From: an uncultured Oscillospiraceae bacterium
GTDB lineage: Bacteria; Bacillota; Clostridia; Oscillospirales; Acutalibacteraceae
Direction of reading: 5' to 3'
DNA: 14,496 nucleotides
Assembly: GCA_900546785.1 (NCBI GenBank)
Contig: URED01000045.1
Location: 1 to 14,496, forward strand
In this document: one piece after another, positions 6,404-13,472 of the stretch
How positions within the stretch are numbered: position 1 is the first letter of the stretch
Layout: each line of letters starts with the position of its first letter
The notes under the pieces: model-generated
Told to the model about the DNA's origin: nothing
Databases searched by the model: none
Seen by the model: the letters and a program-made list of their open reading frames with translations, nothing else
Position numbers and translations under genes: made by a program

Positions 6404-7321
6404 ATGAAAAGATATGATCTTCAGTTCTTCGCAGCAGAAGAAAACCTGACTAAGGCGGCGGATATAGAACCGGCAATCTCAATTGATTTTGTCAGCCGTC
6501 TCAATTCAAACATCAAAGCGCTTCAGGAAGTGCTTGGCATCACCAATATGGTGCCGATGGCAAACGGCACGCAGATTAAAATCTATAAAATGACTGCCGA
6601 AAACACGCCGTCACAGGTGGGCGAGGGTGAACCGATCCCGCTTACAAAGATTACAAGGAAGCTTGCGAAAACGATAACGCTTACGCTCAAAAAGCACCGC
6701 AAGGCAGCTTCCGCAGAAGCAATCCAGCAGGACGGCTATGAGAACGCCGTAAACAAGACGGATAAGAAGCTGCTCGATCTCACGCAAAAGGAGATCAAAA
6801 ACGATTTCTTCTCCCTCATTGAAACCGGCACGGGAACCGCTTCCGGCACAACGCTTCAGAACACGATGTCCAACGTATGGGCAAAGCTGGTCAAGGCGTT
6901 TGAGGACGAAGAGGCGGACGGCATCTATTTCATCAGCTCCGATGACGCAGCAGATTACCTTGGCAATGCCAGCATAACAACGCAGACGGCAATGGGCCTT
7001 ACATACATTCAGAACTTTCTCGGTCTCGGTACGGTGATCGTTTCTCCGAGAGTGACTGCCGGCAAGGTTATCGGAACGGCAAAAGAAAACCTAAACGGTG
7101 CTTTTATTCCAATGACTTCGGGCGATCTGGCAAGAGCGTTCCAGCTCACGGCAGACGAGACCGGATTTGTCGGCATGAAGCATACGCCTAAAACAGACAA
7201 TGCAACGGTTGAAACGCTTATGATGAATGGCGTTACATTCTATCCCGAACGTCTTGACGGTGTTATCGTTGGCACGATCACGCCGGCAGCTTCTCTAACC
7301 GAGCCCGAAGATACGGAATAA
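6404..7321 (+). CDS. Major capsid protein (HK97-fold) with Prp leader
   Basis: A 305-residue protein expected to form the icosahedral shell. The leader MKRYDLQFFA (1-10) carries LQFFA, identical to the L27 motif cut by Prp. The next part is consistent with the N-arm and E-loop of HK97-fold capsids: NMVPMANGTQIKIYKM, then GEGEPIPLTKI and a lysine-rich beta segment (LAKTITLTLKKHRKAASAEA). An A-domain-like C-terminal half follows, with IYFISSDDAADYLG, VIVSPRVTAGKVIGTA and a final VTFYPERLDGVIVGTI. AAAGGAA (6389-6395) lies 8 nt before ATG 6404. Size and location after the scaffold gene support the role. No separate HK97-type prohead protease is seen. Confidence 0.9.
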   Translation: MKRYDLQFFAAEENLTKAADIEPAISIDFVSRLNSNIKALQEVLGITNMVPMANGTQIKIYKMTAENTPSQVGEGEPIPLTKITRKLAKTITLTLKKHRKAASAEAIQQDGYENAVNKTDKKLLDLTQKEIKNDFFSLIETGTGTASGTTLQNTMSNVWAKLVKAFEDEEADGIYFISSDDAADYLGNASITTQTAMGLTYIQNFLGLGTVIVSPRVTAGKVIGTAKENLNGAFIPMTSGDLARAFQLTADETGFVGMKHTPKTDNATVETLMMNGVTFYPERLDGVIVGTITPAASLTEPEDTE

Positions 7322-7348
7322 GCCAAGTTATGAAAGGAGGGCGGCTTT

Positions 7349-7672
7349 ATGATAATTGATACGGTCAGAGCGCTAATTAAAGAGGAAGACGGCACGATCA
7401 GTGATGAGCGGATCTTGCATTGGATCAATACGGTTGAGAGCCGCCTCAAGCTTCGGCTTGGCACAAGCATTCTGCCCGATGCCTTTGAGCATATCGCCGT
7501 TGAAGCTTGTATAGAGCTGTTTCGCCGCTATTCCTATGAGGGAATCTCTTCTGAAAACGATGGCGGGCTTTCCGTTTCATTCGTTGAGGATATCCTCAAT
7601 AAATATGCCGGCGAGATCAACGCATATAAGGCGCAGAACGGCACGGGGTTCGGAAAGGTGAAGTTTCTATGA
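7349..7672 (+). CDS. Head-tail connector protein (SPP1 gp15/HK97 gp6-like)
   Basis: A 107-residue, mainly helical adaptor that would bind beneath the portal ring. The pattern fits the small Phage_connect family: an N-terminal helix (TVRALIKEEDG), the DERILHWINTVESRLKLRLG helix and a long central helix rich in A and E (AFEHIAVEACIELFRRYSYEG), ending with a loop rich in S, E and G before a last helix. AAAGGAGG (7333-7340) is 8 nt before ATG 7349. It ends in an ATGA overlap with the next gene. First of four consecutive connector and completion genes, which is the normal order after a capsid gene. Confidence 0.83.
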   Translation: MIIDTVRALIKEEDGTISDERILHWINTVESRLKLRLGTSILPDAFEHIAVEACIELFRRYSYEGISSENDGGLSVSFVEDILNKYAGEINAYKAQNGTGFGKVKFL

Positions 7673-7971
7673 TCTGGAAATTTGTAAAGCTTTTCAAAAA
7701 CGAACAAACGGGCACGGATGAGCTCGGCAATCCTGTATCCGAGCCGAAGCAGGTAAAAGAAATCCCCGCCCGCTTTACGCCGTTCGTCCTGAAGCAGCAG
7801 GATCTTGAGGGCAGGGAGATCACCGTGCGAACAAGGAATATATTACTGCGCTGTGCCTTTTCTGGCGTGCCGGATTTCAGTTTTTTGGAGTTTGACGGCA
7901 AAACATATGAAAATACGGAAATACAGGCTTTGGGGCGTTTTACCTTGATTATTTTGGAGGGCGCAAAATGA
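7669..7971 (+). CDS. Head closure / stopper protein (SPP1 gp16-like)
   Basis: A 100-residue, beta-rich protein likely to close the connector channel and form the tail docking surface. Features: an initial strand (MIWKFVKLFK), the TDELGNPVSEP loop common in this family (a D-x-x-G-N-x-V pattern), then alternating strands (ITVRTRNILLRC, LEFDGKTYENTEIQALG) and a hydrophobic final strand (RFTLIILEG). Size and location between the gp15-like and gp10-like genes support the call. ATG 7669 overlaps the previous stop, and the end overlaps the next start as ATGA, so translation is coupled. Sequence identity alone would not be enough; gene order carries much of the assignment. Confidence 0.78.
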   Translation: MIWKFVKLFKNEQTGTDELGNPVSEPKQVKEIPARFTPFVLKQQDLEGREITVRTRNILLRCAFSGVPDFSFLEFDGKTYENTEIQALGRFTLIILEGAK

Positions 7972-8330
7972 GCGATTATGTTTTAGGCTATAACGAGCTT
8001 ATGAGGAAGCTGAAAGCGATGAACTCAATCCGTTTTGACGCCGTTGTTAAAAAGCAGGTAACGCAGATGTATCAGCGCGCCGCAAAGCACGGCGCAAGCG
8101 GCGGCGGAACGCCTTATGACACCGGTGAGCTTATGGAAAGCCGGTATCAGAAAAAAGATGAATTCGGCTACACAAAAGAATATGCGCCGCATGTGGAATA
8201 CGGCCACCGCACAAGAGGCGGGGGCGGATTCGTGCCCGGCCAGTATTACCTGCGCAGCAATGTGCAGGCACAGCAGCCGATATTTAAAGAAGACCTTGAA
8301 AAAGAGATTGAGAGGGCAATGCATGCTTAA
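7968..8330 (+). CDS. HK97 gp10-like tail completion protein
   Basis: A 120-residue protein of the HK97 gp10-like type, involved in joining the tail to the head. The tell-tale parts are TPYDTGELMESRYQ (the P-x-D-T-G-x-L core), EYAPHVEYGHRTRGGGGFVPG and YYLRSNVQ near the C-terminus. This arrangement, with a tyrosine-histidine segment followed by a glycine-rich stretch, is typical. GGAGG (7956-7960) lies 7 nt before ATG 7968. The last 8 nt overlap the start of the next gene. It appears complete and ordinary for the family. Confidence 0.86.
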   Translation: MSDYVLGYNELMRKLKAMNSIRFDAVVKKQVTQMYQRAAKHGASGGGTPYDTGELMESRYQKKDEFGYTKEYAPHVEYGHRTRGGGGFVPGQYYLRSNVQAQQPIFKEDLEKEIERAMHA

Positions 8331-8730
8331 AAAGCTATCGTTTGTGGATCTGATCGCGGCGCTTATCGCTTTGCTCAAACAGAACACGGCTGCAAAAGTC
8401 TATGATTATGTGCCGCAGGACGCACCGTCGCCGCTGATCTATATTGAGGCAGCGGGCAAGCAGGCGAATGACACGAAAGCCATGTTCTGTGAGGTTTACA
8501 GCGTTAATATTCACGCCGTGGCAGAGCCATATGAAGGCAATACCGCCATTTACAAGTTAATCAATGAAATTGAAGAAGCCCTTACGGAGGATATTACACT
8601 TCCGGAGGGCTTTGATGTTATATATCAGCTTTCGGACGGCGTAGAAGCGATATATGAAGAAGAAACGAAAGAAAAACACGCCGTGTTGCCGGTGCGCTTT
8701 AAGGTGGCATACGGCTATAAAATCAAATAA
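8323..8730 (+). CDS. Tail terminator-like protein (SPP1 gp17 position)
   Basis: A 135-residue protein in the place of the tail-to-head joining or tail terminator gene, just before the tail tube. The frame is open back to 8116, but that part lies inside the gp10-like gene. ATG 8323 is the supported start, with GAGAGGG (8310-8316) 6 nt upstream and an 8-nt overlap. The sequence has an N-terminal helix (FVDLIAALIALLKQ), then VYDYVPQDAPSPLIYIE, a proline-containing turn and strand usual in tail terminators. Strands such as YSVNIHAVAEPY, the helix AIYKLINEIEEAL, and a last strand (LPVRFKVAYGYKIK) follow. The role is inferred from fold-like pattern and gene order. Confidence 0.74.
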   Translation: MLKKLSFVDLIAALIALLKQNTAAKVYDYVPQDAPSPLIYIEAAGKQANDTKAMFCEVYSVNIHAVAEPYEGNTAIYKLINEIEEALTEDITLPEGFDVIYQLSDGVEAIYEEETKEKHAVLPVRFKVAYGYKIK

Positions 8731-8742
8731 AGGAGATTTGAA

Positions 8743-9312
8743 ATGAAAAAGTTTAATTTACAGCTGTTCGCCGAGCCGTATGACGGCCTTGCGGCGCCGG
8801 TTGTGCAGGCGCTTGCAGGAAAGGATCTTATTCTTTCTGTTTGGGATTCCACAGGGACAACGCTCCTCGCCATAAAAGGGCAGCAGGGGCTTACCATCAA
8901 CCGCTCATCGGATTCCATTGAGATCACCTCAAAGGATACAGAGGGCGATTGGAAAGATAAGATTGCCGGAATGAAAGAGTGGAGTATCGATACGGACGGA
9001 TTATTTTACGCCAGCGATACTTCTCATACAACGCTTTCCACCTATTTTGATAACGGCGATCCGGTTTGCATTAAGGTTGTCAATAAAAAGCAAAAGAAAG
9101 GCATGTTTGCAGGCTTTTCAGTCATTACGGATTACTCTCTTGAGGCGCCGCATGATGACGCCGTAACTTTCAGTATGTCGCTTGAAGGAAAAGGCAAGCT
9201 TGTTGATTTGACGGCCGAACCGTTGGATACAGATACGATGCCGGAGGGTTATGCAACGGCTGAAACCTCTCAAAGCACGAATAGCAATGATCAATCTGGT
9301 ACGGAGGGCTGA
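8743..9312 (+). CDS. Major tail tube protein (TP901-1-like) with Prp leader
   Basis: A 189-residue protein expected to build the tail tube. The core DLILSVWDSTGTTLLAIKG, SDSIEITSKDTEGDWKDKI and EWSIDTDGLF is characteristic of the TP901-1 major tail family. The C-terminal tail (about 160-189) is acidic and rich in S, T and N, probably disordered. Notably the N-terminus is MKKFNLQLFA, with LQLFA at residues 6-10, the same motif and position as in the scaffold and capsid proteins; cleavage by Prp would leave EPYDGLAAP as the new N-terminus. AAGGAG (8730-8735) precedes ATG 8743. The gene follows the tail terminator and precedes the assembly chaperones. Confidence 0.87.
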   Translation: MKKFNLQLFAEPYDGLAAPVVQALAGKDLILSVWDSTGTTLLAIKGQQGLTINRSSDSIEITSKDTEGDWKDKIAGMKEWSIDTDGLFYASDTSHTTLSTYFDNGDPVCIKVVNKKQKKGMFAGFSVITDYSLEAPHDDAVTFSMSLEGKGKLVDLTAEPLDTDTMPEGYATAETSQSTNSNDQSGTEG

Positions 9313-9314
9313 TC

Positions 9315-9623
9315 ATGTTTGAGTACGATGGAAAAAACTTTGAGTTAAAATTTAACATAAACCGAATAGAACTCATCGAAGAACAGACGCAAATGCCTAC
9401 GCTGGTACAGATCCAGCGCACAGGCGGAATGTTTAAACTGCGCGACCTCAAGATCTTTTTCGCTTACGGGCTTAAGGAAGAGGGCGCGGATGTTTTCTAT
9501 TCCATTAAAAAAGGGTTTGAGCTCTGTGAAAAGCTTATTGAGGAAAAAGGATATCCATATGTGTCTGCTTTGGTTCTTGAAAGCTTGCAGAGGGATTGCC
9601 CTTTTTTCTTCCAAGACGCCTGA
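9315..9623 (+). CDS. Tail assembly chaperone, N-terminal frame (gpG-like)
   Basis: A 102-residue protein in the position of lambda gpG, a chaperone that coats the tape measure protein during tail assembly. It starts at ATG 9315 with GGAGG (9303-9307) 7 nt upstream. The sequence is a short beta strand (NFELKFNINRIELIEEQT) followed by helices (LRDLKIFFAYGLKEEG, KKGFELCEKLIEEKG). Near its end it reads R-D-C-P-F-F-F before TGA at 9621-9623. The CCT TTT codons at 9600-9605 form part of a -1 slippery heptamer, through which a minority of ribosomes should enter the next frame. The fused product would have 97 residues from this frame plus 154 from the next (251 in all). Confidence 0.82.
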   Translation: MFEYDGKNFELKFNINRIELIEEQTQMPTLVQIQRTGGMFKLRDLKIFFAYGLKEEGADVFYSIKKGFELCEKLIEEKGYPYVSALVLESLQRDCPFFFQDA

Positions 9624-10069
9624 TAGATTTTGAATATTTAACATATAAGCAGCCGGATGATGATTATATAGAAGAAGCGAAGCCATACCAAAAGGATATG
9701 GACTTCGCTTTTTTTGCGGCAAATTTCGGATATTCAAAATCAGAATATGAACAGCTTACGCCGCGAGAGGTCAGATTCCTCTATAAAGCTTATGAGGATA
9801 AAATCGTCTCCGAAAGTTACAGGATCTATAACGCGGTTTATACGGCTTTTTATAACGCAAACAGATCAAAGCGCAAACGTGCTTTAAAGCTGTTCAAGAA
9901 AAAGCCCGAAAAAATCAGTAAGGCTACCGCACAGGAAAACATGAACGCCGTTTTGGAATCGCAAAAGAATGACGGCGATTGGGTACGCAGACTTTATGAG
10001 GCGAATGGATACGTTATTCCAACGGAGGTGAAAAGAAGTGGCAACGCTAAGCGTAAAAATAACAGGTGA
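9596..10069 (+). CDS. Tail assembly chaperone, -1 frame extension (gpT-like part of a G-T fusion)
   Basis: This frame is open from 9596 to TGA 10067-10069 and is best read as the extension reached by -1 frameshifting at 9599-9605, not as an independent gene. Its only early start-like codon is TTG 9596, with a GAGGG far too close to serve as a ribosome binding site. After the slip, reading resumes at 9605 with F-L-P-R-R. The extension is charged, with DMDFAFFAANFGYSKSEYEQL, a lysine/arginine-rich segment (NRSKRKRALKLFKKKPEK) and a C-terminal helix. In lambda the T extension recruits the tape measure protein. It overlaps the tape measure gene by 32 nt, as expected for this module. Confidence 0.8.
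   Translation: MPFFLPRRLIDFEYLTYKQPDDDYIEEAKPYQKDMDFAFFAANFGYSKSEYEQLTPREVRFLYKAYEDKIVSESYRIYNAVYTAFYNANRSKRKRALKLFKKKPEKISKATAQENMNAVLESQKNDGDWVRRLYEANGYVIPTEVKRSGNAKRKNNR
9599..9605 (+). promoter_or_regulatory. -1 ribosomal frameshift slippery heptamer C CCT TTT
   Basis: In the gpG-like frame (codons at 9600 and 9603) the sequence C CCT TTT has the X XXY YYZ form. After a -1 slip, Pro pairs on CCC and Phe on TTT. The -1 frame stays open for a further 154 codons. GAGGG at 9590-9594 lies just upstream. I see no strong downstream hairpin. Confidence 0.8.
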
Positions 10070-12611
10070 CGCAAGTGATTTTCAAAAAGCCGTGTCGGCG
10101 GCAGAGAAAACACTAAGCAACTTTGATAAAAAAGTCGGCAGCATAGGAAAAACTGTTTCGAATATCGGCAGTAAACTATCAAAGTACATAACAACGCCGG
10201 CAATGTCAGCCACTTCCGCGCTGGTCGGCGTAACACTTGTTAAAGGCTTTGACAGGCTTAAAGGAATCGATGAGGCAAGAGCAAAGCTAAAAGGTCTTGG
10301 CCACGATGCTGAAAGCATTGAGGAAATCATGAATTCTGCGCTCACCTCGGTTAAAGGAACGGCTTACGGTCTGGGCGAAGCGGCAACAACAGCCGCAAGC
10401 GCCGTAGCCGCAGGAATTAAGCCCGGCAAGGAATTGACAAGGTATCTTTCCTTAACGGCAGATGCCGCTGCCATAGCAGGCTCTTCTATGTCCGAAATGG
10501 GCTCCATTTTCAATAAGGTACAAACCTCTCAAGTCGCATATACAGAAGAACTTGAAATGCTTGCCGATCGAGGTGTACCCATCTATGCATGGATTGCTGA
10601 AGAAGCTGGAGTGGCGCAAGGCGCTGTAAAGGAACTTGCCAGCGATGGGCAGATATCCTCGGAGCTGTTTTTGAACGCCGTTGAAAAAAATATCGGCGGC
10701 GCCGCCAAGATTATGGGCGAATCGTCTTTCACAGCAGCGGTGGCAAATATCAATGCATCGCTGTCCCGTATCGGCGCTAACTTTCTTGATGCCGGCGAGC
10801 AGGGCGGAGGCTTTTTCTCTCAGGTTAAGCCACTTTTAGCAGAGTTGAATGATGATCTTGGCACACTGGAAGATAAAGCGGCGGATCTCGGCGTCAAATT
10901 CGGTCAGGCTTTTACACAGGTTGTTAATAAGGCGAGAGAGATAAAGGCAGAGTTTGAGGCGCTGCCGCCGGCTGTTCAAAAGGCAATCGGAGCCGGCGCT
11001 GTCTTTGCTGTCGGTCTGGGGCCGTCACTGCAAGTGGTTGGTCAGAGCATGGAAACGATCAGTACCGTCAGCGGCGGCGTGGGTAAAGCGTTTACGAGCA
11101 TCAAGAGCACAGTAAGCGGCTTGCCGTCAACCTTTAAAACACTCGGTAAGGGTATAGGAAACGTTGTCGGAGATTTAAAAAATCTCGGCAGTGGGCTTTT
11201 ACAGCCTTTTACCTCTCTTGCAAAAGCGCCGCTGTTTGAGCCGGTAACGAGCAAAATCACTTCATTCTTTTCCGGTTTAAAAAGTTTTCCAGGCAATTTG
11301 AAAAGTGCTATCATAACGCCAATATCGAATGGATTTAATACGCTTATAGGCAATATTGGTATGAAATTTCCGGCTCTTGCCGGAATAATAGGAGCTTTTG
11401 AAACAAACACAAAGGGAATGTTTGGGAAAATAGGCGGCAGCCTTTCTTCGTTACTTGGAAAAGTAGGGTCTTTTGCTTCCACATTCGGTCCAACTTTCGC
11501 AAAAGGAATGAGTATAGCGGCAGGTGTAAGCATCCTTGTGGCGGGGCTGGGCTTTTTAAGGCAAAATTTTGACACACAAATAAATGATCTTTTGGCGCAG
11601 GCAACGGAAAAAGGTCCGCAGCTTATAACGAATTTTTGTAATGGCATTGTCAGTGCAATTCCGAATCTTTTGACGCAGGGCACCACCCTGATCAGGCAGC
11701 TGCTCGAGACCATAACAGCGCTTTTACCGTCCTTTATTACAGGCGGTATGGAGATTATTTGTGCCCTTGTAAACGGGCTTGCGCTCAACTTGCCTCAGCT
11801 GATCCCCGCTGCTCTGGATATGATTATAACCCTCGTAACAGGTTTGCTTGATAATTTACCACAGCTCATTGATTCAGGTTTGCAGCTCCTTGTAGGAATC
11901 GTTGAGGGTATTGTAAATTCCTTGCCATTACTTGTGGCATCTATACCTGAAATCATCTCAAGCATCGTTATTACGATCGGGCAGAATTTACCGACTATCC
12001 TTCAAACAGGTATTGAGCTGCTGATTATGCTTATCAACGGTATTTTACAGGCAATACCGGATCTTATAGCTGCCCTGCCGGAGGTAATCAGCACAATTCA
12101 AGATGCGTTTGCCGATACCGATTGGCTTCAGATAGGCAAAGACCTGCTTAACAGCATCATTGATGGTATTAAATCCGTTCTGAGCAATCTCTGGAGTACG
12201 ATCAAGGATATTGCAAACGGAATCGCAGAAATGCTTGGTTTTAACGTTTCCGGGAAAGCGGAAACTTCCGGAAGCTCTGTGCCGCATAACGCCGGAGGCA
12301 CAAACAACTTTGAGGGCGGTTTAACCTATGTCAATGAAGGCGGCAGAGGCGAGTTAATCAGCTTACCGAGCGGCGCTCAGATCATACCACACGATATTTC
12401 GGTTGAATACGCCAAAGAGGTAGCAAGATCGAATTCGGTAAACGGCTCTCTTGATCTAAGCGACCTCGGCGATTACATCGTTGCCGCTGTTGTTGACACG
12501 TCAAGGATGTATGCGAAGGAAATCGGCAAAGGCATATCCAAGATGCGCATGACGGTCAATAACCGAGAGGCAGGCAGATTTATATCAGGTCTCGGATTTT
12601 CAAGGGGGTAA
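10038..12611 (+). CDS. Tail tape measure protein
   Basis: An 857-residue tape measure protein that sets tail length and passes out ahead of the DNA. GTG 10038 is chosen because GGAGG (10024-10028) is 9 nt upstream and the product starts at MATLSVKITGD, the usual tape measure N-terminus. Helical, coiled-coil-prone segments (about 10-60 and 90-320) include the GLGEAATTAASAVAAGI region typical of the family. Hydrophobic stretches lie at about 315-332 and 491-509. Residues about 522-690 hold a run of degenerate hydrophobic repeats (NLPQLI-type units). The end (about 745-790), NAGGTNNFEGGLTYVNEGG then IIPHD, is common to Bacillota phages. At roughly 0.15 nm per residue this suggests a tail of about 125-130 nm (estimate). 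No lysozyme or peptidase motif was recognised. Confidence 0.92.
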   Translation: MATLSVKITGDASDFQKAVSAAEKTLSNFDKKVGSIGKTVSNIGSKLSKYITTPAMSATSALVGVTLVKGFDRLKGIDEARAKLKGLGHDAESIEEIMNSALTSVKGTAYGLGEAATTAASAVAAGIKPGKELTRYLSLTADAAAIAGSSMSEMGSIFNKVQTSQVAYTEELEMLADRGVPIYAWIAEEAGVAQGAVKELASDGQISSELFLNAVEKNIGGAAKIMGESSFTAAVANINASLSRIGANFLDAGEQGGGFFSQVKPLLAELNDDLGTLEDKAADLGVKFGQAFTQVVNKAREIKAEFEALPPAVQKAIGAGAVFAVGLGPSLQVVGQSMETISTVSGGVGKAFTSIKSTVSGLPSTFKTLGKGIGNVVGDLKNLGSGLLQPFTSLAKAPLFEPVTSKITSFFSGLKSFPGNLKSAIITPISNGFNTLIGNIGMKFPALAGIIGAFETNTKGMFGKIGGSLSSLLGKVGSFASTFGPTFAKGMSIAAGVSILVAGLGFLRQNFDTQINDLLAQATEKGPQLITNFCNGIVSAIPNLLTQGTTLIRQLLETITALLPSFITGGMEIICALVNGLALNLPQLIPAALDMIITLVTGLLDNLPQLIDSGLQLLVGIVEGIVNSLPLLVASIPEIISSIVITIGQNLPTILQTGIELLIMLINGILQAIPDLIAALPEVISTIQDAFADTDWLQIGKDLLNSIIDGIKSVLSNLWSTIKDIANGIAEMLGFNVSGKAETSGSSVPHNAGGTNNFEGGLTYVNEGGRGELISLPSGAQIIPHDISVEYAKEVARSNSVNGSLDLSDLGDYIVAAVVDTSRMYAKEIGKGISKMRMTVNNREAGRFISGLGFSRG

Positions 12612-12620
12612 GGATTAACA

Positions 12621-13472
12621 ATGAAATTCAGATATGTCAACAGTCGGGGAGAAATCCTTGACTTTTCGGAGTTTCCTTACCTTTTCCAGAGCGGGGATCT
12701 GGTCAAGTACGCTTGGAGTTATGATTCCGCGAACAACCGCATAACGAACGTGCGCCGTGAAGCGGGAGAAAAGCCCTTTAAAGTGGGTCTGATTCCCGAT
12801 TGGTCTTTGCCTTACGCGGAAAAAAGAGCGGCGTTAAAGGAAGCGGCAAACAGGCTTTACAATGTTATAGAATATGACGTTGTGAATAAAACAGACGGCA
12901 GGATAGAAACCGATACAGGCTCCTACCTGCCGTGCCGCATCTTTGCTTCGGAAAAAAGCGATTGGGAGAACCCCACGCCCTATATGTTCAATGACCTAAC
13001 AGCCGTCAGTGGTAAAAACGCATGGATTACAGAGCAGGATTTTTCTTTTTATAAATCAGCATCGTTCAAAGACGCAGCCGAAAGCTTCCTTGATTACGCA
13101 TATGATTATGCCTATGATTATACCTCGCAGCAGATAGGCCAGGCTTTACTGAATATTGACCATATAGATACGTCTGATTTTAAAATGACCATATTCGGCC
13201 CGTGCAGCTCGCCCCGCATTTTAATAGCGGGGCATCCGTATCAGGTGTTTACTTCGCTTTCACAGGGAGATTATTTAATCGTTGATTCCCGTGACCATAC
13301 CGTTATAAAACATCTTTCAAACGGAACGCAGCAGGACATGTATGATCTTCGCGGCAAAACAAACACCGTGTTTGAAAAGATCCCGCCGGGCAGTAATGCG
13401 GTCAGCTGGGACGGCTCATTCGGATTTGATTTAACTGTTTTTCTTGAAAGGAGCGAGCCGCTATGGAGCTAA
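12621..13472 (+). CDS. Distal tail protein (Dit-like)
   Basis: A 283-residue protein in the slot of the distal tail protein, which caps the tube and carries the tail-tip hub. The start MKFRYVNSRGEILDFSEFPY and the following YAWSYDSANNRITNVRREAGEK match the beta-rich N-terminal domain of Bacillota distal tail proteins. A middle segment, DGRIETDTGSYLPCRIFAS, leads to a C-terminal half with galectin-like beta pattern (FKMTIFGPCSSPRILIAGHPYQV) and the late SNAVSWDGSFGFDLTVFLERS. AAGGA (12610-12614) lies 6 nt before ATG 12621. A short DYAYDYAYDY repeat (about 13084-13113) sits in the linker. The gene overlaps the next one by 10 nt. Family placement is moderately sure; gene order supports it strongly. 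Confidence 0.8.
   Translation: MKFRYVNSRGEILDFSEFPYLFQSGDLVKYAWSYDSANNRITNVRREAGEKPFKVGLIPDWSLPYAEKRAALKEAANRLYNVIEYDVVNKTDGRIETDTGSYLPCRIFASEKSDWENPTPYMFNDLTAVSGKNAWITEQDFSFYKSASFKDAAESFLDYAYDYAYDYTSQQIGQALLNIDHIDTSDFKMTIFGPCSSPRILIAGHPYQVFTSLSQGDYLIVDSRDHTVIKHLSNGTQQDMYDLRGKTNTVFEKIPPGSNAVSWDGSFGFDLTVFLERSEPLWS

Noticed and set aside
8116..8322. Upstream extension of the tail terminator-like frame
   Set aside because: This part overlaps the gp10-like gene in another frame and lacks a start with a ribosome binding site; ATG 8323 has one.
9596..9604. Independent start (TTG 9596) for the second chaperone frame
   Set aside because: The GAGGG is too close to the TTG, and a correctly phased -1 slippery site explains the frame better.
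11042..11788. 248-codon minus-strand frame inside the tape measure gene
   Set aside because: It is long only because of the tape measure gene's codon bias; no recognisable domain, and every other gene here is on the + strand.
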